Assembly (NCBI RefSeq): GCF_039769985.1 | Contig: NZ_JBDNCH010000002.1 | Span: 2,976,001-3,040,000, forward strand | DNA length: 64,000 nucleotides | Direction of reading: 5' to 3' | Origin: Ponticoccus litoralis | Lineage (GTDB): Bacteria; Pseudomonadota; Alphaproteobacteria; Rhodobacterales; Rhodobacteraceae | In this document: positions 62,320 through 64,000 of the stretch, piece after piece | Position numbering within the stretch: the first letter of the stretch is position 1 | How the letters are laid out: every line of letters starts with the position of its first letter | Program-made: the position numbers and the translations under genes | Notes under the pieces: generated by a model | What the model was told of the DNA's origin: nothing | What the model saw: only the letters and a program-made list of their open reading frames with translations | Databases searched by the model: none

Positions 62320-64000
62320 ATGAGGATGCTTCTGGGCATGATCCCGCTGCTGTTGCGCGCGGCGCCCGGCGCCATGGCGCGCGGCGCCGCGCTGGCGGTT
62401 GTCGTGCTGGTCATGGGGGCGGCACTGCTGGGCCTCTCGGGATGGTTCATCACCGCCACCGGCATCGCCGGGCTGGCGGGGCTGGGCATTGCCTTCGACG
62501 TCTTCCGGCCCTCGGCGGGCGTGCGTTTCCTTGCGCTGGGGCGCACGGCGGCCCGCTACGGAGAACGGCTTCTGACCCATGACGCGGTACTGCGGGCATT
62601 GGCGGCGCTGCGGGTCACGGTGTTGCGTCAGCAGGGCAGACTGGGCGGGCATGCCCTTGCGCGGTTGCGCGGCGAGGCGGTGCTGACGCGGGTGGTGTCG
62701 GACGTGGACGCGCTGGACGGGTTGCTGCTGCGGGTCGTGTTGCCGGTGGCGGCGGGGATTGTCACGCAGGCACTGGTCTTTGCGGCGCTCTGGTGGCTGG
62801 TCGGCCCGCTGGTGGCCCTTGCGGTGCTTGCGGCGCTGCTGCCGGCCTCGGCTGTGGTGCTCTGGCTGCTGGCGCGGGCGACGCTGGCCCCCTCCGAGGC
62901 GGCCGAGGCGGGGTCTCAGGCGCTGCGGCGCGGGGTGATCGATACGATCCGCGACCGCGAGGCGCTGATCCTCTCGGGGCAGCTGGCTGCGCGTGATGCG
63001 GCGCTGCTGGATCGGGACGCCCGGGCGCGCGCGGCGACGGCGGCGCTGGACCGGGCAGAGCGCCGGGCGGGGGCGCATTTGTCGGTCGTCGCGGCGGGGA
63101 CGGTGGCGGCGGCGCTGGTCGCGGGTGCGCTGCTGCTGGGGCGCGGGGCCGTGGATGCGCCGCGCGCCGCGATCGGCCTTTTCGTGGCCCTCGCCCCGGC
63201 AGAGACGGTGCTGCCCCTGCGCCGCGGCCTTGCAGAGATCGGGCGCATGGCGGGCGCGGCGCGGCGGCTGGGGCTTCCTGACCGGCAGAGGGGGCATCGG
63301 GGGGACGGCGCCGACAGCGGTGGCGCCGGGGATGCCATCGGCCCGGGCGTCCGCCATGGTGCGCCTGCCCGCAGGGGCCTGACGGGGCCAGCGGTCGGCA
63401 GCCCGGACGCGGCCACCAGCACCGGAGCGCCGGGCGGCATCGACCCGGGAGCCCGCCATGGTGCGCCTGCCCGCAAGGGCCTGACGGGGTCGTCGGTCGG
63501 CGGCGCCGCCTCGGGTGACGGGGACCAGAGCGACGACAGACCGACGCGGGTCGGCATCGGCGCGCCGGACATGAACCTGACCGAGGCGCCGCTGCTTCGG
63601 GTTGATCGGGCGGAGCTTTCCCTCACGGTGCAGGCCGGAGAGGCGGTGGCGCTGACCGGGCCTTCGGGGCGCGGCAAGAGCACGCTTCTGCTGGGCATCG
63701 CCGGTCTGCTGCCGCTGGAAGGGATCCTGCTGAAGGGGCGCGCGCCCTGTGACCGCGACGAGGCGGAGCTGCGCCGGACGGTGGCCATGCTGCCGCAGCG
63801 CTCGGCGCTGATGGCGGGCACGCTGCGCGAGGCGCTGTGCCTTGCGGCGGACTTCGACGACGAGGCCCTCTGGGCGGTGCTGCGGGCGGTTGCCCTCGAC
63901 GAGCTTGTCGCGGCGCGCGGCGGGCTGGAGATGCGGCTGGGCGAGCGCGGCGCCGGGTTGTCGGGCGGGCAGGCGCGGCGGCTGGCGCTGGCGCGCTGCC
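62320..64000 (+). CDS. cydC: ABC exporter subunit CydC, 3' end outside the window
   Basis: The partner of CydD; 560 codons are visible and the frame is open at the window edge. Seen: LLGLSGWFITATGIAGLAG, RTAARYGERLLTHDAVLRAL, Walker A GPSGRGKSTLLLGIAG (about residue 446) and signature LSGGQARRLALARC. Between membrane and ATPase domains there is an unusually long Gly/Ala/Pro/Asp-rich linker of about 90 residues with a duplicated segment. The gene follows cydD by 85 bases, ATG 62320. Confidence 0.92.
   Translation, partial: MRMLLGMIPLLLRAAPGAMARGAALAVVVLVMGAALLGLSGWFITATGIAGLAGLGIAFDVFRPSAGVRFLALGRTAARYGERLLTHDAVLRALAALRVTVLRQQGRLGGHALARLRGEAVLTRVVSDVDALDGLLLRVVLPVAAGIVTQALVFAALWWLVGPLVALAVLAALLPASAVVLWLLARATLAPSEAAEAGSQALRRGVIDTIRDREALILSGQLAARDAALLDRDARARAATAALDRAERRAGAHLSVVAAGTVAAALVAGALLLGRGAVDAPRAAIGLFVALAPAETVLPLRRGLAEIGRMAGAARRLGLPDRQRGHRGDGADSGGAGDAIGPGVRHGAPARRGLTGPAVGSPDAATSTGAPGGIDPGARHGAPARKGLTGSSVGGAASGDGDQSDDRPTRVGIGAPDMNLTEAPLLRVDRAELSLTVQAGEAVALTGPSGRGKSTLLLGIAGLLPLEGILLKGRAPCDRDEAELRRTVAMLPQRSALMAGTLREALCLAADFDDEALWAVLRAVALDELVAARGGLEMRLGERGAGLSGGQARRLALARC
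63334..63501 (+). repeat. In-frame duplication in the cydC linker
   Basis: Two 66-base units, 63334-63399 and 63436-63501, share 58 of 66 bases and are 102 bases apart, a multiple of three. Both encode a segment with RHGAPAR(R/K)GLTG. They lie in the extra linker between the CydC domains. Confidence 0.75.

Noticed and set aside
1..64000. CRISPR array, prophage, insertion sequence or defence island
   Set aside because: No regularly spaced repeats, transposase, integrase, phage or defence-type proteins were recognised. The repeated elements found are short and intergenic.

Overview
The window is chromosomal DNA of a high-GC alphaproteobacterium, most likely of the Roseobacter group (Rhodobacteraceae). 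The evidence is the gene content and order: the DUF6476-rluD-rpoH block, a PhaR repressor, the large acidic protein starting SSSKILTVSYG, a mraZ leader of the UpsM type, and abundant Ala/Pro-rich proteins. There are no rRNA genes, CRISPR arrays, prophages or insertion sequences that I can see. I recognised no tRNA, but a tRNA could be missed by eye.

Layout. 0-4.7 kb: end of hpd, a large Ala/Pro-rich membrane protein with a PilP/GspC-like C-terminus, and a SIMPL protein. 4.7-17.8 kb: metY, a group II decarboxylase, rluD, rpoH, phhA with a divergent Lrp regulator, a Gfo/Idh/MocA oxidoreductase, a quinone reductase, an HTH regulator, a histidinol-phosphatase-like enzyme, 8-oxoguanine deaminase and a CAP lipoprotein. 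17.9-25.2 kb: guanine deaminase, mgtE-fthC, purD, xseA, phaR. 25.5-35.7 kb: a minus-strand block with an amino-acid ABC transporter, two glutamine-synthetase-like ligases, a class I amidotransferase, a PuuB-like oxidase and a DegT aminotransferase, which reads as gamma-glutamylation and catabolism of an imported amine. 36-48.7 kb: two TerB-like genes, rlmJ, pyrG, secG, the acidic protein, thiN, two transporters, an MBL hydrolase and TatD. 48.7-60.2 kb: the division and cell wall (dcw) cluster mraZ-rsmH-ftsL-ftsI-murE-murF-mraY, a convergent YihY-type gene, then murD. 60.5-64 kb: cydD and the start of cydC.

Three things stand out. (1) A composite intergenic repeat, a GC-rich hairpin followed by an A/T-rich box ending GGACxxAGAAG or GGACAGAAGAAG, occurs about nine times, usually just downstream of a stop codon and in the sense of that gene. 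I do not recognise it as a named family. (2) The dcw cluster has a long low-GC leader with two perfect DnaA boxes, a three-repeat MraZ operator and a strong terminator hairpin upstream of the mraZ start; the last part matches the UpsM small RNA known from Rhodobacter sphaeroides. (3) Thirteen genes contain single-base frame breaks, including rsmH, ftsI, murE and murD, which should be essential. This looks like uncorrected sequence error rather than gene decay, and it affects how broken genes here should be read.
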